Positions 53,761 to 63,854 are shown, counted from the first letter of the stretch. The stretch is DNA of 64,000 nt from Nonlabens sp. (GCF_018401815.1 NZ_JAGYKG010000003.1:1-64000); one strand, 5' to 3'. Translations and numbers: made by a program. Notes: generated by a model from the sequence alone, not told the origin.

Positions 53761-53773
53761 CTTTCGCGAAAGC
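53761..53773. repeat. iterated palindrome, copy 11 (A variant)
   Basis: CTTTCGCGAAAGC preceded by A, in the 190-bp gap between the GH17 and GH3 genes. Same variant as copy 3. Confidence 0.85.
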
Positions 53774-53824
53774 AACCAGCAACTTGCTCCATACAGATTT
53801 TCCTTATTACTTACTAAGCTTACT

Positions 53825-56152
53825 ATTATTAAAAATCCATATTATTTAACCGCCCTGATTCTTTGCATTTTGGTGATCTCTATCACCTCATGTAAAGATG
53901 TGATTACCTCTGATGCATTCTTTGAGAAAGATGCTACACATCTCGTTCAGGATGCCTTAGACAAAAAAGTTGATTCCGTTCTAAATTTGATGACTTTAGA
54001 AGAGAAAATTGGTCAAATGAACCAATATAACGGGTTTATGGACTTTACAGGTCCAGTTCCAAAATCTGAAGATATCAAGCGTAAATTGGAACACATTAAG
54101 TTGGGGTATGTGGGCGCTATGTTAAATGTGCGTGGGGTGAAGGAAGTAAGGGCTGTTCAAAAAATTGCGGTAGAGCAATCTCGTTTAGGAATCCCTTTGA
54201 TGTTTGGCTTTGATGTGATTCATGGTTATGAAACCATGAGTCCTATTCCGCTCGCAGAGGCGGCAAGTTGGGACTTAAAGGCAATACAAGAGTCAGCTCG
54301 ATTAGCAGCAAAGGAAGCTTCCGCAGCTGGAATCAATTGGACATTTGCACCTATGGTAGATATCTCTAGAGATGCTCGCTGGGGAAGAGTTATGGAGGGA
54401 GCTGGAGAAGATCCATTTCTTTCTAGTGAAATTGCTGTCGCTCGAATTCAAGGTTTTCAAGGAACCGATTTAACAAGTCAAGAATCCATTCTAGCCTGTG
54501 CCAAACATTTTGCGGCATACGGTTTTCCAGAAGCAGGAAGAGAATACAATAACGCTGATATTGGAACATCTACATTGTACAACACGGTCTTGCCTCCGTT
54601 TAAAGCATCAAATGATGCAGGTGTCAGAACCTTCATGAATAGTTTTAACCAATTAAATGGAATACCTGCAACTGCAAATAAGTTTTTACTAAGAGATATT
54701 TTAAAAGAACAATGGGGTTTTAAAGGCTTTGTAGTTTCAGATTGGGGCTCAGTAGCAGAATTAATACCTCATGGGTACGCCCAAGATGGTAAAGCTGCTG
54801 CAAAGGTAGCGGTTAATGCCGGTACAGATATGGATATGGAATCCCACCTTTACGTCCATGAATTGGCAAATCTTGTAAAAGAAGGACTCGTAGATAAGTC
54901 TGTAATTGATGATGCTGTTAGACGCATTTTAAAGGTAAAATTTGAATTGGGATTATTTGATAATCCTTATAAATATTGTGACCTAGAGAGAGAAAATAGA
55001 GTGACGGGAAGCAAAGAGATTATTGATGGGGCATTAGACATGGCTTTAAAATCTATAGTACTTCTGAAAAACGAAAACCAGCTGTTGCCTTTAGATAAAA
55101 ATGGTAAAAATGTTGTTCTAATAGGAGCACTTGCTTCTGATAAAAACAGTGCGTTAGGAAATTGGAGAGCGGCTGCCAAAGAACATACTGGGATCAGCAT
55201 TCTTGAGGGAATGCAACAGTATGATGCAGATATAGTATATTCTAAAGGACCTGAATTAATACTAGGCAAGGCCGAATTTACAAAAGAGATTCGTATCAAT
55301 AATACAGATATTACTGGAATCTCTGAAGCCGTTAAGGCAGCAAAGGATGCAGACATAGTGGTAATGGTTTTAGGGGAACACGGCCTCCAAAGTGGTGAAG
55401 GCCGCAGTAGAACTCAATTAACCTTACCAGGGGTACAACAAGAGTTGTTGGAGAACGTATATGAGGTGAATAAAAATATAGTTTTAGTGCTCCAAAATGG
55501 AAGACCTCTATCCCTGCCTTGGGCTGAAGAACATATACCTTCAATAATAGAAGCGTGGCAGTTAGGTTCTCAAAGTGGTAATGCGGTAGCAAAGGTCCTT
55601 TATGGAGATTACAATCCCTCTGGTAAATTACCGATGTCTTTTCCTAGAAATGTTGGTCAAGTCCCTATTTATTATAACAGTAAAAGTACGGGAAGACCTA
55701 GTTTGCCTTCTCCAGATTTTGTGTTTTGGTCACATTATCAAGATGAAAAAAATGATGCCTTATGGGGTTTTGGTCACGGTTTAAGTTATACAGCATTTGA
55801 GTATGCTGATTTACGGGTTATAGACAACTTTAGCTCTAACGGAACTTTGGAGGTTACTGTAAATTTGAAAAATTCTGGTAAGGTAAAGGGCAAAGAAGTT
55901 GTTCAATTATACATCAGTGATAAATTTTCAAGTGCTGCTACTAGGCCTGTCAAAGAGTTAAAAGGGTTTGAGCTTGTCGAATTAGAGACTAATGCTTCTA
56001 CGTGCATCAAGTTCCTACTAGATCAAAGTCACTTGGGCTTTTACGACAATGAAGGAAACTGGTTGATAGAAAATGGAAGTTTTGATATTTGGGTAGGAGG
56101 CAGCTCTGAAGCAGCTCTTAAAGCAACTATAGAATTAACCGCGCTGGAGTAA
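53825..56152 (+). CDS. GH3 beta-glucosidase (BglX-like) lipoprotein with probable ATT start
   Basis: A 775-aa GH3 exo-beta-glucosidase. Motifs: LNLMTLEEKIGQMNQY, FGFDVIHGYETMSPIPLAEAASWD, DARWGRVMEGAGEDP, KHFAAYG and GFVVSDWGSV, where the Asp (codon at 54740) is the nucleophile. The GH3 C-terminal domain and a fibronectin-III-like tail (EVTVNLKNSGKVKGKEVVQLYIS) complete it. The lipobox SITSC is 8 codons after TTG at 53870, the only standard start, which would destroy the signal peptide. Counting back, codons from ATT (53825) give IIKNPYYLTALILCILVISITSC, a textbook lipoprotein signal, with no ATG, GTG or TTG further up. I place the start there with caution. Role: cleave short beta-glucan oligosaccharides to glucose in the periplasm. 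Confidence 0.85.
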   Translation: MIKNPYYLTALILCILVISITSCKDVITSDAFFEKDATHLVQDALDKKVDSVLNLMTLEEKIGQMNQYNGFMDFTGPVPKSEDIKRKLEHIKLGYVGAMLNVRGVKEVRAVQKIAVEQSRLGIPLMFGFDVIHGYETMSPIPLAEAASWDLKAIQESARLAAKEASAAGINWTFAPMVDISRDARWGRVMEGAGEDPFLSSEIAVARIQGFQGTDLTSQESILACAKHFAAYGFPEAGREYNNADIGTSTLYNTVLPPFKASNDAGVRTFMNSFNQLNGIPATANKFLLRDILKEQWGFKGFVVSDWGSVAELIPHGYAQDGKAAAKVAVNAGTDMDMESHLYVHELANLVKEGLVDKSVIDDAVRRILKVKFELGLFDNPYKYCDLERENRVTGSKEIIDGALDMALKSIVLLKNENQLLPLDKNGKNVVLIGALASDKNSALGNWRAAAKEHTGISILEGMQQYDADIVYSKGPELILGKAEFTKEIRINNTDITGISEAVKAAKDADIVVMVLGEHGLQSGEGRSRTQLTLPGVQQELLENVYEVNKNIVLVLQNGRPLSLPWAEEHIPSIIEAWQLGSQSGNAVAKVLYGDYNPSGKLPMSFPRNVGQVPIYYNSKSTGRPSLPSPDFVFWSHYQDEKNDALWGFGHGLSYTAFEYADLRVIDNFSSNGTLEVTVNLKNSGKVKGKEVVQLYISDKFSSAATRPVKELKGFELVELETNASTCIKFLLDQSHLGFYDNEGNWLIENGSFDIWVGGSSEAALKATIELTALE

Positions 56153-56276
56153 ACATTAAAGCCCTATAAATCTTAACGTACTAGACAATAAAAGATGAAG
56201 TACAATTAAGATAATTACTACCTTTACTGTATTGATTGAATTCCAAACACGACTTTTAAAATATTAGACGATAAAA

Positions 56277-59200
56277 ATGAAAAAATCAACTAGTCAATTC
56301 ATAGTAGTATTAATAATCACAAGTTTCTTGATGAGCTGCAATAACGAGCCATCGCGCAATCGCTACCCTAAAGAGCTTCTAGGAGGTTTTAACTTATTGC
56401 CTTCTGAGGAAACGGGAATAGATTTTAATAATACCATCGAAGAGTCTAAGTTTTTCAACCATTACTTTTACGGTCAAATTTATTTGGGTTCTGGAGTAGC
56501 TATAGGTGATATCAATAATGATGGTTTACCTGATATTTTTTTTGGAGGGAATCAAGTAAATGATAAGTTATATCTCAATCAGGGCGATTTTAAATTTGAG
56601 GACATTACTGCTACCTCTACAATAGATCAACATTCAGGTTGGACTTGGGGCGTTACTATGGCGGATGTTAATGCAGATGGTTATCTAGATATCTATGTAA
56701 GTAGAAATGGCAATTCTTTAAAAACAAAAGATAGAGAGAATAAATTATTTATAAATAACCAAGACTTAACTTTTACTGAAAGCGCTGCTGCTTATGGCCT
56801 TGCAGATGCTGGTTTTTCCACCCAAGCGGTGTTTTTTGACATGGATAATGACGGCGATTTAGATATGTATCAAGTCAATCAACTCCCTGATAAAAAATTA
56901 CTTCTAGTCAATGAAATACCAAGGGAGCAAGTTCCTTTATTTAGAGATAAGCTATATAGAAATGACAATGGTAAATTCAATGAGGTGTCCCATCAAGCGG
57001 GCATTTCTAGCAATGTTTCCTATGGTTTAAGTGTAAGTGCTTCTGACTTTAATAATGATGGTTGGACAGATTTATACGTTGCAAATGATTACGCAGAACC
57101 TGACTTTATGTATTATAATAACGGTGATGGTACTTTTACAAATGTTATAAATGAAAAGTTGAAACACATTACCCAATTGAGCATGGGCTCAGATACAGGG
57201 GATGTTAACAATGATGGTTTTATTGATTTAATGACCACAGATATGACACCAGAAGATCATTATAGAGCAAAGACTAATATGGCTTCCATGAGTACTGAAA
57301 CCTTTAATAAAATGGTGGATGCTGGAGCTCACTACCAGTATATGTCTAACACCTTACAAGTGAATACGGGTTTAGGAACATTTTCAGACATCGCTAGCAT
57401 GGCAGGAGTATCTTCCACAGATTGGAGTTGGTCTAGTCTATTAGTAGATTTAGATAATGATGGTTGGAAAGACATTATTGTTTCTAATGGTATAAAGAAG
57501 GATGTGGACAACAATGATTTTAGGATTACGCTTAATAATTTGGATAAAACCACAACATTAGATGATTTGTTTCAATTAAGTAAAGAGGCACCATCACAGA
57601 GGATAGCTAATTATGCTTTTAGAAATAAGGGGAATTTAGAATTTGAAAAGGTGAGTCAGAAATGGGGGTTTGATACCCCTAGTTTTTCAAATGGAATGGC
57701 TTATGGCGATTTAGACAACGATGGTGATCTAGATGTGGTTGTTAACAATATCGATGGTCAGGCGTTTATTTACAATAATAATGCGACAGGAAATTTCTTA
57801 AAAATAGCTTTTAAGGGACCTGTTAATAACCCATTTGGAATCGGAGCCAAAGCAAAAATTTATCAAAAGAACAAAGTTCAGGTGTCCGAGCATTTTTTGT
57901 CGAGAGGTTATTTATCTTCTGTAGCACCAGGTTTGTTTTTTGGAGTTGGAAAGGATACACAAATAGACAAGATCGAGATCAGCTGGCCTGATGGTATGGT
58001 AAGCGTATTTACAGATGTTGTAGTTAATAAAACAATAACTGCAAATCACTCAAAAGCAATAAAAAGGGATGTTCCTTCTGAAATAAACAAGACGCTGCTG
58101 TCATCTGTGGCATCCAATGATATTGGTATCGACTTTATACATACTGAAAATGACTTTGACGATTTTAAAGAGCAAATACTTTTACCTCATAAACTGTCTG
58201 AAAACGGTCCATTCACAGCCATAAAAGATGTGAATAATGATGGGCTAGAGGATGTATTTATTGGTGGTGCCGCTGGACAAAGTGCTGTGTTGTATTTGCA
58301 ACAAGAAAGTGGTACGTTTCTTAGAAGTCCTTCTCAACCATGGCAATGGGATATAGCTAGTGAAGATATGGAAGCTGTCTTTGTTGACGTAGATGGTGAT
58401 AATGACGTTGATTTATATGTAGCAAGTGGAGGAAGTGAATTTAATATAGGAAATCCGCTACTTAAAGATCGTTTGTATATCAACGATGGGCAAGGGAACT
58501 TTAGTAAAAATGAACAAGCCTTACCAGCAATTGCCCAAAGTACCCAAACTGTTAAAATATCCGACATAGATAATGATGGGGATCTGGATCTTTTTGTGGG
58601 AACTAGAATGATTCCTGGTAAATACAGTTTCCCAGCAACCAGTTATTTTCTTATTAATGACAATGGAGTGTTTAAAAAATCATCAAGCGATATAGCACCA
58701 GCACTACAGGATATAGGAATGGTTACCGATGCTGTATTTACCGATATAGATAATGATGGGGATGAGGATTTAATGATCGTAGGGGAGTGGATGGAAATCA
58801 AAGTTTTAATAAATGAAAAAGGTATTTTCAACGATCATTCAAAGCAATTTGGGTTAGAAAATACCAGAGGAATTTGGTGGTCTATTACTGCCAGTGATAT
58901 AGATAACGATGGTGATGAAGATTATATAATTGGTAATCTGGGTAAAAACAATAAGTTTAAAGCTTCTAAAGAGCACCCTTTTAAAGTGTATGCAAATGAT
59001 TTTGACAACAACGGTACTAATGACGTCGTATTTGCTAAGTTTTATAAAGGCGATTATGTACCCTTACGAGGCAGAGAATGCACTAGTCAGCAAATGCCCT
59101 ATGTAGCCGATAAGTTTGAAGATTATCACAGTTTTGCTTCTTCTACCTTGATAGAAATTTTACCTGATGAAAAGATGGAGGGTAGTGTCGTTTACGAAAT

Positions 59201-59567
59201 ATCTAGTTTTGAAAGTATCCTATTGATCAATGAAAACGGTAAGTTCATCGTAAAACCATTACCTAATGAAGCGCAAATAGCTCCTATTAAATCATCTCTT
59301 GTTATAGACATTAATAAGGATGGTTATAAGGACATCATCACGGTGGGCAATCATTACGGAGTTGAGGTAGAAACAGTGAGGTATGATGCAGGTTATGGAA
59401 CGGTGTTATTGGGTGATGGCAACAACAATTTTACTTTCATGCCTCCTAGAAAAAGTGGTTTTTATGTACCGCTAGATAGTCGGGACCTCCAACAGTTATC
59501 AATTAAGGGAGGTAAGACTCTTGTGATCACAAATAATAATTCCTCTTTATCCCTTTTTAAGGAATAA
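56277..59567 (+). CDS. FG-GAP/VCBS repeat lipoprotein with ASPIC/UnbV domain
   Basis: A 1096-aa lipoprotein (LMSCNNEPSRN, lipid Cys21). It has many calcium-binding FG-GAP/VCBS repeats of the type AIGDINNDGLPDIFFGG, ISDIDNDGDLDLFVG and ITASDIDNDGDEDYIIG, folding as beta-propellers. An ASPIC/UnbV-like segment near 520-600 contains NPFGIGAKAKI and FGVGKDTQIDKIEISWPDG. Such proteins are often near SusCD-type loci in Bacteroidota and are thought to bind glycans or proteins at the surface; the function is not established. It follows the GH3 gene by 124 bases and ends the tight part of the operon. Confidence 0.82.
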   Translation: MKKSTSQFIVVLIITSFLMSCNNEPSRNRYPKELLGGFNLLPSEETGIDFNNTIEESKFFNHYFYGQIYLGSGVAIGDINNDGLPDIFFGGNQVNDKLYLNQGDFKFEDITATSTIDQHSGWTWGVTMADVNADGYLDIYVSRNGNSLKTKDRENKLFINNQDLTFTESAAAYGLADAGFSTQAVFFDMDNDGDLDMYQVNQLPDKKLLLVNEIPREQVPLFRDKLYRNDNGKFNEVSHQAGISSNVSYGLSVSASDFNNDGWTDLYVANDYAEPDFMYYNNGDGTFTNVINEKLKHITQLSMGSDTGDVNNDGFIDLMTTDMTPEDHYRAKTNMASMSTETFNKMVDAGAHYQYMSNTLQVNTGLGTFSDIASMAGVSSTDWSWSSLLVDLDNDGWKDIIVSNGIKKDVDNNDFRITLNNLDKTTTLDDLFQLSKEAPSQRIANYAFRNKGNLEFEKVSQKWGFDTPSFSNGMAYGDLDNDGDLDVVVNNIDGQAFIYNNNATGNFLKIAFKGPVNNPFGIGAKAKIYQKNKVQVSEHFLSRGYLSSVAPGLFFGVGKDTQIDKIEISWPDGMVSVFTDVVVNKTITANHSKAIKRDVPSEINKTLLSSVASNDIGIDFIHTENDFDDFKEQILLPHKLSENGPFTAIKDVNNDGLEDVFIGGAAGQSAVLYLQQESGTFLRSPSQPWQWDIASEDMEAVFVDVDGDNDVDLYVASGGSEFNIGNPLLKDRLYINDGQGNFSKNEQALPAIAQSTQTVKISDIDNDGDLDLFVGTRMIPGKYSFPATSYFLINDNGVFKKSSSDIAPALQDIGMVTDAVFTDIDNDGDEDLMIVGEWMEIKVLINEKGIFNDHSKQFGLENTRGIWWSITASDIDNDGDEDYIIGNLGKNNKFKASKEHPFKVYANDFDNNGTNDVVFAKFYKGDYVPLRGRECTSQQMPYVADKFEDYHSFASSTLIEILPDEKMEGSVVYEISSFESILLINENGKFIVKPLPNEAQIAPIKSSLVIDINKDGYKDIITVGNHYGVEVETVRYDAGYGTVLLGDGNNNFTFMPPRKSGFYVPLDSRDLQQLSIKGGKTLVITNNNSSLSLFKE

Positions 59568-60182
59568 CTTCAGTTCTACACGATAAATTAGAACCAGTGA
59601 TTGCTACATTGAATACGCTTGTTCATTTTGTATAAATGAGAAGTGTAAAGTTGGTTTCATTTTTTTTACGCATCTTTTTTGCTTGTAAAGGGACTATGAT
59701 GTATGATTTCGTGCTCGTACTTTTGATAAGGCTTGTATTTTTATAAGTAAAGGTTTCTTTTTTTATATCTGAATCTATTTGAACGTTTTTTATACCATAT
59801 GGCAGGTTTTAAGTCAGTAGGTATACATAAATAGTCCAAGGAGTAAAACAAAATACTGCATTTATCTTCACATTTCTAAATTACTTTTGGCTACGGCTTA
59901 GATGTGCTGGTAAGAAAATTTGTTTTTATTGGATTAAATGGGCACTTTTCTGTATTTAAAAACTACAATTACCTCAAGCTCTAACGGTATATGTTATGCT
60001 GATTTAAGGAGAAAACCTTCTTAAATTTTTTATTTCTATTCCTACTAGTAGTAGTTTTTTATATTTTAACACCTTATTTCTAGATTATTACAATTTTGTA
60101 TAGTTTTTGTATAGGTGTTTTTTAATAGCTATATCGTTATAGTTTTGCATATTGTAGTCTTAAAATTTTAATCAAAAACACC
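59568..60182. other. 615-bp AT-rich intergenic region
   Basis: It separates the FG-GAP lipoprotein from the T9SS protein gene. No gene, hairpin terminator or repeat is recognisable. The right end holds a probable promoter (60119-60147), so the next gene is likely a separate transcript. Confidence 0.5.
60119..60147 (+). promoter_or_regulatory. probable promoter of the T9SS-secreted protein gene
   Basis: An exact TAGTTTTG box (60140-60147) with a weak TTT (60119-60121) 18 bases upstream. The leader would be about 30 bases. The -33 match is poor. Confidence 0.35.
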
Positions 60183-61592
60183 ATGAAAAAAATTACATTT
60201 TTATTAACCTTCTTAATTAGTTCTGCTTGTATAGCACAAGTTGTTCTAGAAGATTTTGAAGGACCAGCACCTACCTTAGGTTTTTCTAACGGACCAGGTA
60301 CAGCGACAATTGTGCCAGACCCTGCTGTTGGAGGAACTAATGGTAACGTTCTCGAGATCATTACTGGAGCAGCATCTGCTCCATGGCAACAAGCAGAGCT
60401 TACGTTGCAAAACGACTGGATGGATTTAACTACCAACAAAATAGTTTCTGTTGATGTATATTCCACTTCTGCATTTGATATGTTAGCAAGAGTTGAAGGA
60501 GGTACAGGACCTGTTTCTGCTACTGATGATAGTCATACTGGTTCTGGATGGGAAACATTAAGTTTTGATTTCAGTATACCTAAAGACAATCAGCAACCAG
60601 CTAACGGTTCGTATCCTAAAATTTTCTTTTTCAACCTTTGGGATAGTTCAGCAGGCGGGGGAGCAGGCGGATGGGCCGATCCAAATGGTGCAAGTACGGT
60701 AAGAACTAGTTATGTGGATAATATTACTGCATTTTCTACGCCACCACCACCAACATGTAATGATGGTATTCAAAACCAAGGAGAAACAGGAGTAGATTGT
60801 GGAGGACCTAACTGTGCAGCCTGTCCTACACCACCAACTGTAGCAGCACCAACTCCACCTAATAGACCAGCCGCTGATGTGATTTCTTTCTTTAGTGATG
60901 CTTATACAGACGTTACAGTAGGAACATTTGATACCCCTTGGTGTCCAAATAGTACTGCTGATGTTTCTATCGCTGGAAACCCAACCAAATTAACTACTGG
61001 TGCGGTATGTGAAGGAATTGATTTTGCCAGTAATCGTGTAAATGCCTCAGGTTTTACTCGACTGCATATAGATTTTTATACAGATGAGACGAATATCTTA
61101 GGCAAAGTATTTAACATGAAATTAGTAGATTTTAATGGAGGTGCAGGAGAAGACAATTCCAGAACTATCGAAATCAATATCAATGATGGTACTAATCCGG
61201 GGGTTGTCGCGGGTAATGGTACCAATTGGGTTTCTATAGACGCTGTTGTGTCACCTTTCGATGATCTTGCACAAATAGTTTTTACTACCAACTTAAACAA
61301 TGTTTGGTACGATAACTTATACTTGCACAAGGATACTACAGCTAGTTTAGAAGATGCTAATGCAGCTGTCTTTACGGCATATCCTAATCCAACTTCAAAT
61401 AACTGGACTATTTCTGGTACTACTACCATTAATTCAGTTGCTATTTTTGACATTACGGGTAAGCAAATTACTACTGTAGAAGCTAATGATATGGATGTAG
61501 TAATTAATACTACTAACATGGTGGCAGGTATGTACTTTGCTAGAATTGAAAGTGCTAATGGCGCACAAACCATAAAACTTATTAAAGAGTAA
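60183..61592 (+). CDS. type IX-secreted glycan-binding protein
   Basis: A 469-aa extracellular protein. Signal peptide MKKITFLLTFLISSACIAQ is followed by a jelly-roll domain (VVLEDFEGPAPTLGF to SYVDNITAF, about 20-185). Next is a cysteine-rich hinge with pattern CNDGIQNQGETG and three further Cys, then a beta-sandwich module from DVISFFSDAYTD to VWYDNLYLHK (about 235-385). The end is a type A T9SS sorting domain (AYPNPTSNNWTISG to MYFARIESANGAQTIKLIKE, about 395-469). The beta-sandwich module matches the C-terminal module of the two surface lipoproteins. No catalytic residues are seen. It probably binds the same glycan outside the cell and may be released or attached to the surface. Confidence 0.85.
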   Translation: MKKITFLLTFLISSACIAQVVLEDFEGPAPTLGFSNGPGTATIVPDPAVGGTNGNVLEIITGAASAPWQQAELTLQNDWMDLTTNKIVSVDVYSTSAFDMLARVEGGTGPVSATDDSHTGSGWETLSFDFSIPKDNQQPANGSYPKIFFFNLWDSSAGGGAGGWADPNGASTVRTSYVDNITAFSTPPPPTCNDGIQNQGETGVDCGGPNCAACPTPPTVAAPTPPNRPAADVISFFSDAYTDVTVGTFDTPWCPNSTADVSIAGNPTKLTTGAVCEGIDFASNRVNASGFTRLHIDFYTDETNILGKVFNMKLVDFNGGAGEDNSRTIEININDGTNPGVVAGNGTNWVSIDAVVSPFDDLAQIVFTTNLNNVWYDNLYLHKDTTASLEDANAAVFTAYPNPTSNNWTISGTTTINSVAIFDITGKQITTVEANDMDVVINTTNMVAGMYFARIESANGAQTIKLIKE

Positions 61593-61625
61593 CTATTGGT
61601 TATTAGATTGAATTCATTATGAGTT

Positions 61626-61656
61626 AAAAGGGCTGTCTTAAAGGACAGCCCTTTTT
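61626..61656 (+). terminator. terminator of the T9SS protein gene
   Basis: AAAAGGGCTGTC (61626-61637) pairs with GACAGCCCTTTT (61644-61655) around a 6-base loop, followed by T residues. It marks the right end of the beta-glucan locus. Confidence 0.9.
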
Positions 61657-61721
61657 ATTTTCCATGATTATGGAATATCTTAAAATTATAAATAGTTTAT
61701 TTTGCATTAAAATTACATGTG

Positions 61722-63848
61722 ATGATGATTCCTAAAGTTCTCATTTTCGTAGCTTGTTTTATTTTAATTTCAAGTTGTACCAAAAAAGAAGAAAAACATA
61801 TAGTAATAGTTGATCAAGGACGACCTGCTAATGATTTAGTTCATGAAACAAGTCCGTACTTATTGGAACATGCCTACAATCCTGTAGATTGGAAGGCCTG
61901 GAATTCAGAATCTTTAGAACTTGCAAAAAAGGAAAATAAGTTGGTGGTTATCTCCATAGGTTATTCTGCATGTCATTGGTGTCATGTCATGGAAGAAGAA
62001 AGCTTTGAAAATGATTCCATTGCAGCTTTAATGAACGAAAACTTTATCAGCATTAAGGTCGATCGGGAAGAGCGACCTGATGTGGATCAAATCTATATGG
62101 ATGCGGTTCAATTAATGACAGGAAAAGGCGGCTGGCCGCTCAATTGCATTAGCCTTCCCGATGGGAGACCTGTATTTGGGGGTACCTATTTTACAAAAGA
62201 TCAGTGGACAAAAGTATTGGTCGAAATGTCTGATCTGTACAAGAAGGAACCAGAAAAAGTGATCGCCTATGCCGATAGATTAACTAAAGGCATGAAATAC
62301 AAGGACTTAATCACGGTTAATAAAGAGGCTGTTGCCTTTAATACGAAGTCACTTGATGCTCTAGTAAACTTTTGGAAACCTTCCTTAGATCTTGTTGATG
62401 GGGGACAACAAGGTGCTCCAAAATTCCCCATGCCTAATCAATTGCTCTTTTTACTTCGTTATAGTGTTCAGAACAATGATAAAGAGCTGCAAAAGCATGT
62501 AGAGAACTCTTTGTTTAAAATGGCTAATGGGGGTATATACGACCAAGTAGGTGGTGGTTTTTCTAGGTATACTGTTGATGAAGAATGGCACATTCCACAT
62601 TTTGAAAAAATGCTGTACGATAATGCGCAACTGGTGAGCCTTTATGCTGCTGCATATCAACTCACAGGAAACGAATATTATAAAAAAATTATTGAAGAAA
62701 CATTGGACTTTGTTCACACAGAGCTGACTCAAAAAGATGGGGCTTTTTATTCTTCTATAAATGCAGATAGTAAAACCAACACTGGTGAACTAAGGGAAGG
62801 GGCATTTTACATCTGGACTAAAAATGAGTTAGAAACTATTATAGATAGAGAAATAGAGCTTTTTTACTCCTATTATAATATCAATGAAGCTAGGAAGTGG
62901 GAAGATGATACGTACATCTTATACAAAACAAAATCAGATACAGCGTTTTTAAAAGAATTTGGTCTAACTCAACAGGACTTAAATGTCTTAGTTAGCGATT
63001 GGAAATCGCGGCTAGATACTTTTAGAGAAGAACGAGAACGACCTTCGACAGATGATAAAGTACTTACTTCTTGGAATGCATTAATGATTAAGGGTTACGT
63101 AGATGCTTATCGCGTTTTAGGGAATAAAAAATATTTGGCTCGAGCAATTAAAAGTGCCGAGTTTATAACAACCAAACAATTAAATAAAGACGGCTCTCTA
63201 TTTCATAATTATAAAGATGGTAGAAGTACGATTGAGGGTTTTTCTGAAGATTATGCGCATACGATTGATGCTTTTATCTCCTTATACCAGGTCACGTTAG
63301 ATGAACAATGGCTGGTTATGGCTAGTGATCTTATGAAGTATTCCATGATTCATTTTTACGATAAAAATAGCGGTATGTTTTATTTTACTTCTGATCAACA
63401 AACCAACCTAATCACTCGTAAAACAGAAGTAGTAGATCAGGTTATTTCTTCATCCAATTCAGTGTTAGCTATTAATTTATTTCAATTGGGGCATTACGAA
63501 TCTAATAAAGACTACTCTAAAATTTCAGAACGTATGTTGTCTAATGTTTATAAGGATATAAAAACAACACCTTCTGCTTATGCTAATTGGCTGGCGTTAT
63601 ATTTAAACTATTCTAATCCTTATTATGAAGTAGCTATTTCTGGAAGTAATGCTATGGAAAAAATAAAGGAATTACATTCCTATTATTTACCTAATATATT
63701 AATTGCAGGTGCCACTGCTGATAGTGACTTACCTATCATGAAAAACAGGTTTAATAAGGATAATACGTATATCTATGTATGTGTAGATGGTAGTTGCAAA
63801 CTTCCTGTTACCGATACAGAAAGAGCGGTTGGGCAGCTTTTAAAATAA
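61722..63848 (+). CDS. DUF255/YyaL-type thioredoxin-fold lipoprotein
   Basis: A 708-aa protein of the YyaL/SSP411 family: an N-terminal thioredoxin-like domain with CHWC (Cys84, Cys87) in [18 protein letters not shown], then an alpha/alpha barrel resembling GH88/N-acylglucosamine 2-epimerase folds ([50 protein letters not shown]). Unlike many homologues it starts with a lipoprotein signal (FILISSC, lipid Cys19), so it would act outside the cytoplasm. GTG at 61719 or ATG at 61725 are alternative starts. Biochemical function is unknown. It lies beyond the terminator of the glucan locus and is probably not part of it. Confidence 0.88.
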   Translation: MMIPKVLIFVACFILISSCTKKEEKHIVIVDQGRPANDLVHETSPYLLEHAYNPVDWKAWNSESLELAKKENKLVVISIGYSACHWCHVMEEESFENDSIAALMNENFISIKVDREERPDVDQIYMDAVQLMTGKGGWPLNCISLPDGRPVFGGTYFTKDQWTKVLVEMSDLYKKEPEKVIAYADRLTKGMKYKDLITVNKEAVAFNTKSLDALVNFWKPSLDLVDGGQQGAPKFPMPNQLLFLLRYSVQNNDKELQKHVENSLFKMANGGIYDQVGGGFSRYTVDEEWHIPHFEKMLYDNAQLVSLYAAAYQLTGNEYYKKIIEETLDFVHTELTQKDGAFYSSINADSKTNTGELREGAFYIWTKNELETIIDREIELFYSYYNINEARKWEDDTYILYKTKSDTAFLKEFGLTQQDLNVLVSDWKSRLDTFREERERPSTDDKVLTSWNALMIKGYVDAYRVLGNKKYLARAIKSAEFITTKQLNKDGSLFHNYKDGRSTIEGFSEDYAHTIDAFISLYQVTLDEQWLVMASDLMKYSMIHFYDKNSGMFYFTSDQQTNLITRKTEVVDQVISSSNSVLAINLFQLGHYESNKDYSKISERMLSNVYKDIKTTPSAYANWLALYLNYSNPYYEVAISGSNAMEKIKELHSYYLPNILIAGATADSDLPIMKNRFNKDNTYIYVCVDGSCKLPVTDTERAVGQLLK

Positions 63849-63854
63849 TTGATT

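Noticed and set aside
104..53773. parS sites for chromosome partition
   Set aside because: The sequence GCTTTCGCGAAAGC differs from the ParB site consensus (TGTTTCACGTGAAACA), and eleven copies spread over 64 kb do not fit an origin-proximal cluster.
54967..55356. 129-aa minus-strand frame
   Set aside because: Antisense to the GH3 C-terminal domain, Ser/Leu-rich, no start context.
61076..61573. 165-aa minus-strand frame
   Set aside because: It is antisense to the T9SS protein gene, which has a complete and recognisable domain order.
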